From Tepidanaerobacter syntrophicus (GTDB taxonomy: Bacteria; Bacillota; Thermosediminibacteria; Thermosediminibacterales; Tepidanaerobacteraceae), in the NCBI RefSeq assembly GCF_001485475.2, contig NZ_DF977003.1, forward strand, positions 186,001-250,000: 64,000 nt of DNA, read 5' to 3'. The position numbers were made by a program, and so were the translations under genes. The notes below the pieces were generated by a model, which was given only the letters and a program-made list of their open reading frames with translations, was not told the DNA's origin and did not search any database. Of the stretch, positions 43,221 to 51,448 are shown piece after piece; position 1 is the stretch's first letter, and each line of letters opens with the position of its first letter.

Positions 43221-43989
43221 CATAAGTAAAGCATTTGACCATGGCAAGGCATTTATTGCGTTTCTAACCTGCGGAGATCCGGATTTAGATACTACAGAAA
43301 AATTAATAAAGGTTATTGCTGATTCCGGCGCAGATCTAATCGAGCTTGGAATTCCATTTTCCGATCCTACTGCAGAAGGACCGGTAATCCAAAACGCAAA
43401 TATGAGGGCACTGGCCGGCAAAGTAACAACGGATAAGATATTCGATATGGTCTATAGAGTTAGAAAAACAGTAAAAATTCCTATGGTCTTTATGACCTAT
43501 GCCAATGTTGTATTTTCTTATGGAACAGATAGATTTATAAAGAGAGCATCTGAAGTTGGTGTGAGCGGATTGATACTTCCTGATGTGCCCTTTGAAGAAA
43601 AAGAGGATTTTGCGCCTCTGTGTAGAAGATATGGAATAGAACTTATTTCTCTTATCGCGCCTACTTCAAATCAGCGCATTTCAATGATTGCAAAAGAAGC
43701 GGCAGGTTTTGTCTATTGTGTTTCGTCTTTAGGAGTTACAGGGGTGAGAAATGAAATCAGTTCAGATAATATACAAAATATGATAAAGCTTGTCCGAGAG
43801 TCTACAAATATCCCTACAGCCGTAGGATTTGGAATTTCAAATGCTAATCAGGCTGCAGAAATGGCCAAGCTTGCTGATGGAATCATTGTAGGTTCTGCTA
43901 TTGTTAAAATCATCGAAGAACACGGAAGAAATGCAGCTCCTTTAGTTTCGGAATATGTAAAAACAATGAAAGAAGCGATAAATTCGTGA
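43213..43989 (+). CDS. trpA: Tryptophan synthase alpha subunit
   Basis: 258-residue TIM barrel. Glu44 in [10 protein letters not shown] corresponds to Glu49 of the Salmonella enzyme; the second acid, Asp60 in that enzyme, is Glu55 here (TAEGP rather than ADGP), a variant I believe is common in Clostridial TrpA. It splits indole-glycerol phosphate to indole for TrpB. The start overlaps trpB, and its TGA overlaps the next gene (GTGA). Confidence 0.95.
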   Translation: MSDISKAFDHGKAFIAFLTCGDPDLDTTEKLIKVIADSGADLIELGIPFSDPTAEGPVIQNANMRALAGKVTTDKIFDMVYRVRKTVKIPMVFMTYANVVFSYGTDRFIKRASEVGVSGLILPDVPFEEKEDFAPLCRRYGIELISLIAPTSNQRISMIAKEAAGFVYCVSSLGVTGVRNEISSDNIQNMIKLVRESTNIPTAVGFGISNANQAAEMAKLADGIIVGSAIVKIIEEHGRNAAPLVSEYVKTMKEAINS

Positions 43990-45704
43990 AAACCCTCCTT
44001 GTAGGAATAAATGCAAAATATATTCACACAAACCTTGCAATAAGGGATATATTTGGCTATATAAAACAGAACAACAAAGAAGAAGACATACAGATTTACG
44101 AAGCAACAATTAATGATGAATTAGACGATATCTTAGAAGATATTATATCTTATCAACCCGACGTAATCGGTTTTTCGTGCTATCTTTGGAATATAGAAAG
44201 CGTAATATATTTAGCAGAAAACATCAAAAAAATAAGACCGGAGACAAAAATTGTTTTAGGCGGTCCCGAAGTATCTTATGAGGCAGAAAATCTACTGGAA
44301 AGGAATCCCTTTGTAGATTATGTAATTTTGGGAGAGGGAGAGGAAAGATTTTTTAAATTGCTGCTGCATTTAAAAAGCGGAGCTCTTCTTGATACAATCG
44401 ATGGTTTGGCATATAAAAAATGGAACGATATTTTAATACAGTCCCCAAAGTCATATGTAAACTTGAATAAAATTCCATTTCCATACATTAACGAGAACGA
44501 GAATTTAGAGAACAAGTTAGTATACTACGAAACATCGCGAGGATGCCCTTTTAGATGTGCCTTTTGCTTGTCATCTCTTGAAACTGCCGTAAGAGAAGCC
44601 GATCTTGACAAAGTAGAGCAAGACTTTATGCGTTTTTTGAGAATGGGAGTAAGGATAGTTAAGTTGGTAGACAGATCCTTTAACTGCAATCTGCCGCGAG
44701 CGCTGAGACTTCTTGAAATCATTCGCAGCCTGCCGCAGGATATGATATTTCACTGCGAAATAAATCCGGAGTTGGTAAATGAGGAGTTTATTGAAGCTTT
44801 ACAGGGCATTGAAGACAGGCTGCAGTTTGAAGTAGGTATTCAAAGCACAAATCCTGAAACATTAAAAGAAATATCAAGGACTCCTAATACAAAAAAATCC
44901 CTTGACGGAATAAAGCGCCTCAAATCAGCCGGCATAAAACTTCATGTAGACTTAATCGCCGGTCTCCCGCACGAAAACTTTAAAAGCTTTGGCAATTCTT
45001 TTAATGAAGTGTACAATCTTCATACCGATGAAATACAGCTTGGATTTTTGAAGCTTTTAAAAGGAACAAAACTTAGGACAGATGCACATAAATATGGTAT
45101 TATATATCGTTCAAAACCCCCTTATGAAATTTTATACAACAATGACATAACATATGAAGAGCTTTGCATATTAAAGGGAATTGCACGCCTCTTAGACAAA
45201 TATTACAATACAGGCCGATTCTACCATTCTCTTATCTACCTAGAAGAGAAATTTAAATGCTCCTTTGAGCTTTACAAGGCATTTTATGATTATTGTAAAA
45301 GAGAAGGTCTTTTTAAAACCAGGCATTCTTTAAAAGACCGATATGACATATTATATTATTTTGCAGAAAGTTTAGGAACAGATATCGTGAATTTTGACAT
45401 TTTTAAAGACATCCTTAAATTTGATTTTCTACTGACAAATGGTAAGGCTGCTATGCCTAGATGTATTGAGGCTTGCGAAGATCGAGAATTTTTAACAATA
45501 GCCAAGAAATACATTTGCAACAATAAATGGCTTAAGGAAAATCTTCCTCAAGCCATAGGATTCTCAAATCATGAACTTTCTAGATATCTTGCTTATGGGC
45601 TTTTTAACTATGACATCCCTTATAACTATAATGTAAAAAAGAAAAAGGGAGTTGTCTTCTTGCAGAAAAATAACAAAAACTATTACGCTGATTTTGAGGT
45701 CTAA
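43986..45704 (+). CDS. Radical SAM protein with B12-binding-like N-terminus and DUF4080-like C-terminus
   Basis: 572 residues. N-terminal Rossmann-like cobalamin-binding-type domain (about 1-130, GFSCYLWN, LGGPEVSYE), radical SAM core with the Fe-S motif GCPFRCAFC near residues 185-193, and a C-terminal region like DUF4080. No DxHxxG cobalamin ligand is seen, as in many BchE-like members. It overlaps trpA by 4 nt (GTGA), so it is translated with the trp operon, yet no step of tryptophan synthesis requires it. Substrate unknown; modification of a Trp-derived or tRNA substrate is possible. Its last bases overlap the convergent ABC ATPase gene. Confidence 0.85.
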   Translation: MKTLLVGINAKYIHTNLAIRDIFGYIKQNNKEEDIQIYEATINDELDDILEDIISYQPDVIGFSCYLWNIESVIYLAENIKKIRPETKIVLGGPEVSYEAENLLERNPFVDYVILGEGEERFFKLLLHLKSGALLDTIDGLAYKKWNDILIQSPKSYVNLNKIPFPYINENENLENKLVYYETSRGCPFRCAFCLSSLETAVREADLDKVEQDFMRFLRMGVRIVKLVDRSFNCNLPRALRLLEIIRSLPQDMIFHCEINPELVNEEFIEALQGIEDRLQFEVGIQSTNPETLKEISRTPNTKKSLDGIKRLKSAGIKLHVDLIAGLPHENFKSFGNSFNEVYNLHTDEIQLGFLKLLKGTKLRTDAHKYGIIYRSKPPYEILYNNDITYEELCILKGIARLLDKYYNTGRFYHSLIYLEEKFKCSFELYKAFYDYCKREGLFKTRHSLKDRYDILYYFAESLGTDIVNFDIFKDILKFDFLLTNGKAAMPRCIEACEDREFLTIAKKYICNNKWLKENLPQAIGFSNHELSRYLAYGLFNYDIPYNYNVKKKKGVVFLQKNNKNYYADFEV

Positions 45705-46504
45705 GCCAGCATTATTCTGTCTTCTGCAAATTTCTCGCCCTGGACTTGTTCAAACTTACTAAGCAGCCGTGGGATAGTCATTGAAGCCTTTTCTTCACCA
45801 CTAATATCTAAGACGATTTGACCATTGTGCATCATTATAAGTCTATTTCCCATTTTGATTGCATGCTCCAGATTGTGGGTGACCATAATTGTCGTTAACT
45901 TGTTTTTTTGTACGATTTCCTCTGTCAGGCTGTTTACCAATACAGCTGTTTTTGGATCCAGTGCAGCAGTATGCTCATCTAAAAGCAGCAACTTAGGCTT
46001 TTTCATCGTAGCCATAATCAAAGTCAAAACTTGACGCTGACCACCGGAGAGAAGCTTTACCTTTGTAGAAAGACGATTTTCAAGACCCAGATTAATGTTT
46101 TCAAGATACTCCTTAAATATATTTCTTCGCTGAGCATCCAATCCTCGGCGAAGCATCATATTGTTTGGACGAGCATACGCTATTGATAAATTCTCTTCGA
46201 TAGTCATGGATGGGGCAGTGCCAAGCATTGGATCCTGAAAAACCCGACCTATAAATGCAGCTCTTTTGAATTCCGGCAGATTTGTTATATCCTTGCCATC
46301 AAGGTATATCTTTCCACTGTCCGGAAAATAAACACCTGCAATGATATTCAGTAGCGTCGATTTTCCTGCGCCATTACTTCCGATAACGGTTATAAAGTCG
46401 CCATCACTAACTTCAAGAGACAAATCATTTAAAACTCTATTTTCGTTAGGGGTATTGCGGTAGAATATTTTTTGTATATGCTCAAGAATCACCATAGGAA
46501 TCAC
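45701..46504 (-). CDS. ABC transporter ATP-binding protein (TrpZ-like)
   Basis: 267 residues with Walker A GSNGAGKST, signature LSGGQRQ, Walker B LLLLDEHTAALDP and H-loop VTHNLEHA. Closest in pattern to ATPases of the TrpXYZ/DUF-type uptake systems whose permease is a single BPD_transp_2 protein. It follows the permease with a 23-nt overlap. The start may be 46504 or 9 nt later. It powers uptake of the solute bound by the lipoprotein at 47421. Confidence 0.88.
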   Translation of the reverse strand: MIPMVILEHIQKIFYRNTPNENRVLNDLSLEVSDGDFITVIGSNGAGKSTLLNIIAGVYFPDSGKIYLDGKDITNLPEFKRAAFIGRVFQDPMLGTAPSMTIEENLSIAYARPNNMMLRRGLDAQRRNIFKEYLENINLGLENRLSTKVKLLSGGQRQVLTLIMATMKKPKLLLLDEHTAALDPKTAVLVNSLTEEIVQKNKLTTIMVTHNLEHAIKMGNRLIMMHNGQIVLDISGEEKASMTIPRLLSKFEQVQGEKFAEDRIMLA

Positions 46505-47405
46505 ACCTTTGCACGCGAAGTTTTATTGACTGCCTTATTTGAGGGGCTGTAAGGGCTATAATTACAACGATTGCCGTAAAAAGCTTTAAATCAGAAGCCT
46601 GCGCCAATCGGAAGGAAAGAACCAGCGAAATGCTAAATCGATATAAGAATGAGCCGAAAAGCACTCCTAACGTACTGATAAATACACTTCCTTCTCCGAA
46701 AAGCGTGGTGCCTATTATAACTGAAGCAAGGCCGGCTACAATCGTCCCAACTCCCATACCGGCATCAGCAAAACCCAAATATTGAGCAACCAATGAACCG
46801 GACAAGGCCACAAGACTATTGGAAATTACAAGTCCTATAGTTTTTGCCATATCAGTATTTACTCCCTGGCTTCGTATCATCTGTGGATTGTCACCGGTTG
46901 CTCTTAGCGCAAAGCCCATCTGTGTTTCTAAAAAGGTGTCAATTATAAACTTTATAAGCAAAGCAAAAACAATAAAGAATGCAAGATAAATAAATTTCAT
47001 TGGAAATGACGGCCAAACTCGGCTTATAAAAGATTCTGCCATAGAATAGATAGTAGGCTGATTTAGCAGAGGAGTGTTCGGCCTGCCCATTATCCTAAGG
47101 TTTATTGAATAAAGCGATGTCATGGTCAAAATACCTGACAAAAGGTCACTGATACCGGCTTTCGTGTTTAAAAATCCTGTTACATAACCGGCCAAGGCGC
47201 CTCCTAAGATTGCGCCAAAAGTTCCTACTACCGGGTTATATCCGCTTACGATAAGGGCTGCTGTGATGGAAGCCCCAAGAGGAAAACTTCCATCTACAGT
47301 CAAGTCGGAAAACTTTAGAATCTTAAAGGTCATATATACACCGATTGCCATGATTCCGTAGACTAAACCTTGCTCTAAAGAAGTCAGGAATAAGTTTTGC
47401 AACAT
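46482..47405 (-). CDS. ABC transporter permease (TrpY-like)
   Basis: 307 residues with eight or more membrane helices, branched-chain-type inner membrane permease family (GLVYGIMAIGVYMTFKILKFSDLTVDGSFPLGA in segments; GMGVGTIVAGLASVIIG). One permease paired with the family-specific binding protein is the TrpXYZ arrangement. The gene lies 15 nt after the binding-protein gene. Substrate predicted as tryptophan or a related compound from position next to the trp operon. Confidence 0.87.
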   Translation of the reverse strand: MLQNLFLTSLEQGLVYGIMAIGVYMTFKILKFSDLTVDGSFPLGASITAALIVSGYNPVVGTFGAILGGALAGYVTGFLNTKAGISDLLSGILTMTSLYSINLRIMGRPNTPLLNQPTIYSMAESFISRVWPSFPMKFIYLAFFIVFALLIKFIIDTFLETQMGFALRATGDNPQMIRSQGVNTDMAKTIGLVISNSLVALSGSLVAQYLGFADAGMGVGTIVAGLASVIIGTTLFGEGSVFISTLGVLFGSFLYRFSISLVLSFRLAQASDLKLFTAIVVIIALTAPQIRQSIKLRVQRCDSYGDS

Positions 47406-47420
47406 TTATGGACACCTCAA

Positions 47421-48467
47421 TTATTTTTCTAATATCTCATCTGCCCTAGACAATACTTCTTGAGGGATAGTAATCCCAAGAGCTTCTGCTGATTTCTTAT
47501 TTATAATAAGCTTTAAATCTTTTGAGCTTTCTACCGGCATCTCTGCAGGATTTTCGCCATTTAAAACCCTGGCAGCCATTTGGCCGGTTTGTTTACCCAG
47601 AAGATAATAATCTATTCCAATAGTGGCTAAGGCTCCACCTTCTACTTCACCACGCTCGGCTCCTATAACAGGTATTTTTGCCTCATTGGCAACTTTTACA
47701 ATGTTGCTTATCGCGGAAGCTACGGTGTTATCTGTGGGAGTATAAATTGCATCTACTTTGCTAACTAATGACTGGACTGCTTGATTTATTTCGCTGGTAT
47801 TGGCAACTGTTGCTTCAAATATGGTAAGATCAAGTTCTTTTGCGGCTTCTTTTGCTATGTTTACCTGAACAACAGAATTGGGCTCTGCGGCATTGTAAAT
47901 TATACCCACATTTTTAGCCGAAGGAATTATTTCCTTTAACAACTTTAATTGGTCTTTTACTGGATTCATATCAGTAGTGCCCGTAACATTTGTGCCGGGT
48001 TTTTCCATGCTCTTAACCAGACCTGCATCTACCGGATCGGTAACAGCAGTTACAAGAATAGAAATGTCTTTTGTGGCATTTACAGCGGCTTGGGCTGATG
48101 GAGTTGCGATAGCTAGAATAAGGTCTACTTTTTCATTGATAAGCTTATTGGCTATTGCCTGCGTTGTTGAAAAATCTGCCTGAGCATTTTCGACAATAAT
48201 TTCAATATTTTTGCCTTCTTCAAATCCTGCTTCTTTAAGACCGTCTACAAAGCCTTCACGAGCTGAATCGAGTGCAGGGTGTTCGACAAACTGTGATATT
48301 CCAATTTTGTAGACTTTGCCTGTGCCGCCGGCGCTTGTATCTTCACTGTTTGATGTATCAGAGGTTGATTCTTGAGACGCTGGACCGCTGCCACATCCTG
48401 TTTGGATAAGAGCTAGCGCGAGAATTAAAATCATTATTACTATAGATGTTATAAAAGTTTTTTTCAT
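47421..48467 (-). CDS. ABC transporter substrate-binding lipoprotein (TrpX-like)
   Basis: 348 residues from ATG 48467, 9 nt after a GGGGGC ribosome site; the open frame runs back to 48515 through the leader. Lipoprotein signal with lipobox IQTGC, then a two-lobed periplasmic-binding fold of the ABC_sub_bind family (YKIGISQFVEHPALDSAREGF, VTGTTDMNPVKDQL). Members include streptococcal TrpX. The leader at 48504-48633 appears to control it. Confidence 0.88.
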   Translation of the reverse strand: MKKTFITSIVIMILILALALIQTGCGSGPASQESTSDTSNSEDTSAGGTGKVYKIGISQFVEHPALDSAREGFVDGLKEAGFEEGKNIEIIVENAQADFSTTQAIANKLINEKVDLILAIATPSAQAAVNATKDISILVTAVTDPVDAGLVKSMEKPGTNVTGTTDMNPVKDQLKLLKEIIPSAKNVGIIYNAAEPNSVVQVNIAKEAAKELDLTIFEATVANTSEINQAVQSLVSKVDAIYTPTDNTVASAISNIVKVANEAKIPVIGAERGEVEGGALATIGIDYYLLGKQTGQMAARVLNGENPAEMPVESSKDLKLIINKKSAEALGITIPQEVLSRADEILEK

Positions 48468-48503
48468 TTTGAATGCCCCCTTTTGTTTAGCTTGCAGGAC
48501 AGA

Positions 48504-48633
48504 AGCAAGTAGCATACTTGCAAAGCTGAACAGGAGTAAAAAGTATGCAAAAAAGCACTCGGCAAGAGTGCTTGATGTAACTCTACGTTTTCTCCTACCG
48601 TCCTACCATGCTACAAGTTAATTCAATTTATTT
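48504..48633 (-). promoter_or_regulatory. Regulated leader with UAG triplets, terminator and competing hairpins
   Basis: Read 5' to 3' on the minus strand: UAG at 48613-48611, 48605-48603, 48597-48595 (with GAG directly after) and 48585-48583; then the terminator at 48573-48549; then GCAUACUU (48548-48541) able to pair with AAGUAUGC (48519-48512), which competes with a second hairpin GCAAGUA/UACUUGC (48521-48505). The repeated triplets next to a HutP-family gene suggest a protein-responsive attenuator. Function is inferred. Confidence 0.5.
48549..48573 (-). terminator. Leader terminator before the TrpX-like gene
   Basis: On the minus strand AAGCACTC-TTGCC-GAGTGCTT followed by T6. It lies between the promoter and the start codon, so it must be bypassed for transporter expression. 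Confidence 0.85.
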
Positions 48634-48639
48634 GGCTAA

Positions 48640-48668
48640 AGTATATAATTATTAGGTCAGTTTGTCAA
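48640..48668 (-). promoter_or_regulatory. Promoter of the TrpXYZ-like transporter
   Basis: Minus strand: TTGACA (48668-48663), 17-bp spacer, TATACT (48645-48640). It begins 30 bp after the HutP-family gene. Confidence 0.85.
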
Positions 48669-48698
48669 TAGTGAATTCTAACAGTAATTTATGAATAT

Positions 48699-49124
48699 TT
48701 AGATTTCACCTTCACTCCGAGGCAGTGTGCGGTGCCCAAGGCCTATGACCACTTCATTGAAGCTTAAGAATCCTATAGCAAAAAACATTGCTACACTTAT
48801 ATGTTCTCCATACCTGGCAATTCCGATTTTACCTCCCACATTAAAGCCTACAGCTTTTTGCAAAACCTGAGAAAGGGCTTCCCGTGTAGCTCCTATAAGG
48901 GCTCCTTCTAATACATGAACGTTTTCCTTTATGACACCTTCTCGTTTTGCGGCGACCAAAGATCTTTCTATAATTTTTTCGATAGAATCTATTAAATTAC
49001 CGCCAAAATCTACTGCACAAACCTTAACATTCATATCACGGAATGTCTTTTTGAGCTCAGCTTCTTCTGCGCGGGTTGAAATTGCCATTTTTATTGCAAT
49101 TTTTGCCACATCAGTACTTTCCAA
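48699..49124 (-). CDS. HutP family RNA-binding regulator
   Basis: 141 residues. The C-terminal half (HVLEGALIGATREALSQVL, GKIGIARYGEHISVAMFF, IGLGHRTL) lines up with HutP, the histidine- and Mg-dependent antiterminator of the Bacillus hut operon, which binds spaced UAG/NAG triplets. No hut gene is nearby. The next unit on the same strand is the leader-controlled ABC transporter. TTG start after AAGGGGGC. Whether it binds histidine, tryptophan or another ligand is unknown. Confidence 0.85.
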   Translation of the reverse strand: MESTDVAKIAIKMAISTRAEEAELKKTFRDMNVKVCAVDFGGNLIDSIEKIIERSLVAAKREGVIKENVHVLEGALIGATREALSQVLQKAVGFNVGGKIGIARYGEHISVAMFFAIGFLSFNEVVIGLGHRTLPRSEGEI

Positions 49125-49273
49125 GATAAAGCCCCCTTATATAAGATATTCAGACGCGAATTCTTCTTTAGTATATCACAGAATATACGGTTTTTCTATA
49201 TTACTGAATTTTATACGAAATGTATCATTTCCGGACAAAAAATACATATAAAATTTTTTATTACAAAGAAGGA

Positions 49274-49302
49274 TTTACTAAAGTATTATAGAATAATATA
49301 AT
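49274..49302 (+). promoter_or_regulatory. Promoter of the zinc-ribbon peptide gene
   Basis: TTTACT at 49274-49279, 17-bp spacer, TATAAT at 49297-49302. Confidence 0.65.
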
Positions 49303-49367
49303 ATAGATAGCGGAGCGGATTGCAAGGAAAAATTAAGGGTAAAGTCATTTAAGCGGGGGGGTTTATA

Positions 49368-49511
49368 TTGCCATATACCTTATGCCCGTATTGCAATAAA
49401 AAATCATATTCTGCAGCAGAACTAAGAACGTGGATTTGCCCATATTGCAATAAAACCGTGAAGAAAGAAGAAGGAAATAGGGAAATCGTAAAGAGCGAGC
49501 AGGCAAAATAG
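49368..49511 (+). CDS. Small zinc-ribbon protein, 47 residues
   Basis: TTG start 5 nt after a GGGGGGG tract. Two near-identical knuckles, LCPYCNKK near residue 5 and ICPYCNKT near residue 23, form a four-cysteine zinc ribbon; the tail is charged. It has its own promoter and the stop codon lies in a terminator stem, so it looks like a complete single gene. Function unknown; it could bind nucleic acid or protein. Shorter than most annotated genes. Confidence 0.65.
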   Translation: MPYTLCPYCNKKSYSAAELRTWICPYCNKTVKKEEGNREIVKSEQAK

Positions 49512-49523
49512 CCTGCTCGCTTT
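49494..49523 (+). terminator. Terminator overlapping the stop of the zinc-ribbon gene
   Basis: AGCGAGCAGGC (49494-49504) pairs perfectly with GCCTGCTCGCT (49511-49521), 6-nt loop containing the TAG stop, then TT. Confidence 0.75.
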
Positions 49524-49587
49524 AAATCATTGGTTTTAGCCTACTGAGAGTGCAGCAAGCCACCCTGCCTATGCGGGTGTGATGGAT

Positions 49588-51213
49588 TTAGATCAGTTTC
49601 TTAAAGTTTTTGTCAATTCCAAGGATATAACTTGCAATATTAAAAGAATGATCCCCTACGCGCTCCAAATTATTTATTATATCCAAATAGATAACGCCTG
49701 AACTTGGCACGCATGCCCCACTGCTTAAACGCTTAATGTGACTTAATCGCAGCTCTTTTTCCATTGCGTCAATTTCTTCTTCTCTGGCTATTACGGTTTT
49801 TGCAGAAGATTTATCCCAAGCTAAAAATGCATTTATTGCAATAGAAAAGGTTTCTGTAACTTTTTCAGACATTTTTATTAGTTCAACTATAGCTTCTTCA
49901 CTAAGAACTAAACGATGCTCATTTTTAAATTCCGCAAGCTCCAACACATTCATTGCATGATCGCCGACTCGCTCCATATCATTTACCGCATTTATCAGAT
50001 CTGTTATTGAACCTTCTCCGGTTTCCGGCAAAGAAGAGCGTGAAAGCAGAGCTAAATATCTTGTAATTTCTCTTGCAAGCTCATTTATTACTTCTTCCTT
50101 TTCCTTTGCTATTTTACCCTTTTTCTCATCGTAATTTACAAAAGTATCCAATGAATCTTTTAATGTCTCTAAAGCCAGATTTCCCATCCGACCTATTTCT
50201 TTTTTTGCTTGCTCAAGAGCCAAAACAGGTGTTTCTATTAGCCGATCATCTATATACTTTACGCCGTGTTCGATAACTACTGCTTCACCTGGCACAAGAT
50301 GTAAGATTAATCTTATAATTAAAAACGTAAAAGGAAACTGAATAATAGTATTTGTCAAATTAAAAATAGTATGTGCATTAGCTATCTGTCGGACCGGGTC
50401 AAGAGAGGTCATAGCTACAATTTTTTCAACAATCGGTAGGATCATCAAAAATAATGCGCTTCCGATTATATTAAACAGCAAGTGAAAAATTGCAGCTCTT
50501 TTTGCCGTAACATTTGCTCCGATACTTGCCAGAAGTGCTGTGACACATGTTCCTATGTTATCTCCAAATAATATAGGAAGAGCTGAGGAAATAGTTAATA
50601 TGCCTTGACTTGCCAAGGCCTGAAGAATACCTATCGTAGCACTGCTGCTTTGAATTATACTTGTTGTAAGGAAACCGACTACCACGCCTAGAATTGGATT
50701 TTTGCTAAAAGTTGCGATAAAGTCAACGAATTGTGGGACATCGGCAAGGGGCTTTAATGCGATTTCCATTGTCTGCATTCCATAAAATAAAAGCCCGAAG
50801 CCTAATACCACTTGTCCTATGTATTTTTGAGATTTAGTTTTACCTAAAAATAATATTATCGTTCCGATTCCTATAGAAGGCAAGGCAATGTTTGTAAGCT
50901 TAAAAGCAATTAGTTGAGCTGTCATAGTAGTTCCGATGTTAGCTCCCATTATTACACCGACTGCCTGAGAAAGGTCTATTATTCCTGCATTTACTAAACC
51001 AACTACCATAACTGTTGTAGCACTGCTGCTTTGTATTATGGCGGTAACAAACGCTCCCACAATTACCCCTAAAAAGCGGTTCCTAGTCAGCAATTCCAAT
51101 AAACCCTTCAAACGATCTCCTGCTGACATTTCAAGTCCTTCGCCCATAATTTTCATTCCATATAAAAATAGGCCCAAACCGCCAAATAAAGTTAAAAATG
51201 AGTTTAATGTCAA
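49588..51213 (-). CDS. Na/phosphate cotransporter with C-terminal PhoU-like domain
   Basis: 541 residues. N-terminal NptA/YjbB-type transporter with two inverted copies of the QSSSAT motif (near residues 61 and 187) and about eight helices to residue 310, then a cytoplasmic PhoU-like helical region (about 340-541; NDMERVGDHAMN, NNLERVGDHSFN). It moves phosphate with sodium, in either direction depending on gradients; the PhoU part is thought to regulate it. Its divergent neighbour is a PhoP-like two-component system, which fits phosphate control. Confidence 0.93.
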   Translation of the reverse strand: MTLNSFLTLFGGLGLFLYGMKIMGEGLEMSAGDRLKGLLELLTRNRFLGVIVGAFVTAIIQSSSATTVMVVGLVNAGIIDLSQAVGVIMGANIGTTMTAQLIAFKLTNIALPSIGIGTIILFLGKTKSQKYIGQVVLGFGLLFYGMQTMEIALKPLADVPQFVDFIATFSKNPILGVVVGFLTTSIIQSSSATIGILQALASQGILTISSALPILFGDNIGTCVTALLASIGANVTAKRAAIFHLLFNIIGSALFLMILPIVEKIVAMTSLDPVRQIANAHTIFNLTNTIIQFPFTFLIIRLILHLVPGEAVVIEHGVKYIDDRLIETPVLALEQAKKEIGRMGNLALETLKDSLDTFVNYDEKKGKIAKEKEEVINELAREITRYLALLSRSSLPETGEGSITDLINAVNDMERVGDHAMNVLELAEFKNEHRLVLSEEAIVELIKMSEKVTETFSIAINAFLAWDKSSAKTVIAREEEIDAMEKELRLSHIKRLSSGACVPSSGVIYLDIINNLERVGDHSFNIASYILGIDKNFKKLI

Positions 51214-51266
51214 GGCAGCACCTCCTTACTGATGAAATAAGTTTTGTTATTCACAAGTGCTTTTTA

Positions 51267-51295
51267 ATTTTATCATGAGTCAAATATAAAAACAA
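51267..51295 (-). promoter_or_regulatory. Promoter of the Na/phosphate cotransporter
   Basis: Minus strand: TTGTTT (51295-51290), 17-bp spacer, TAAAAT (51272-51267) with TG one base before it, an extended -10. Confidence 0.55.
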
Positions 51296-51348
51296 TCTTC
51301 AGGCACGCGCATTTAGTCTTTGTTCAAAGCTCTGTAAATCTCTGTATA

Positions 51349-51377
51349 TTGACGGTTCTTAGTGCAAAACCTATAAT
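51349..51377 (+). promoter_or_regulatory. Promoter of the two-component/hexokinase operon
   Basis: TTGACG at 51349-51354, 17-bp spacer, TATAAT at 51372-51377; near consensus. Confidence 0.8.
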
Positions 51378-51448
51378 AGGGTTAAGGCATAAATCATGCA
51401 ATTAAAAAAATCTTCTAATGTATTTGTGCGGATCAGGGAGGAAAACAG

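Noticed and set aside
48574-48620. TRAP binding site in the transporter leader
   Set aside because: TRAP sites need about 9-11 NAG triplets spaced 2-3 nt; only five occur here at 0-9 nt spacing. The adjacent HutP-family gene is a better explanation.
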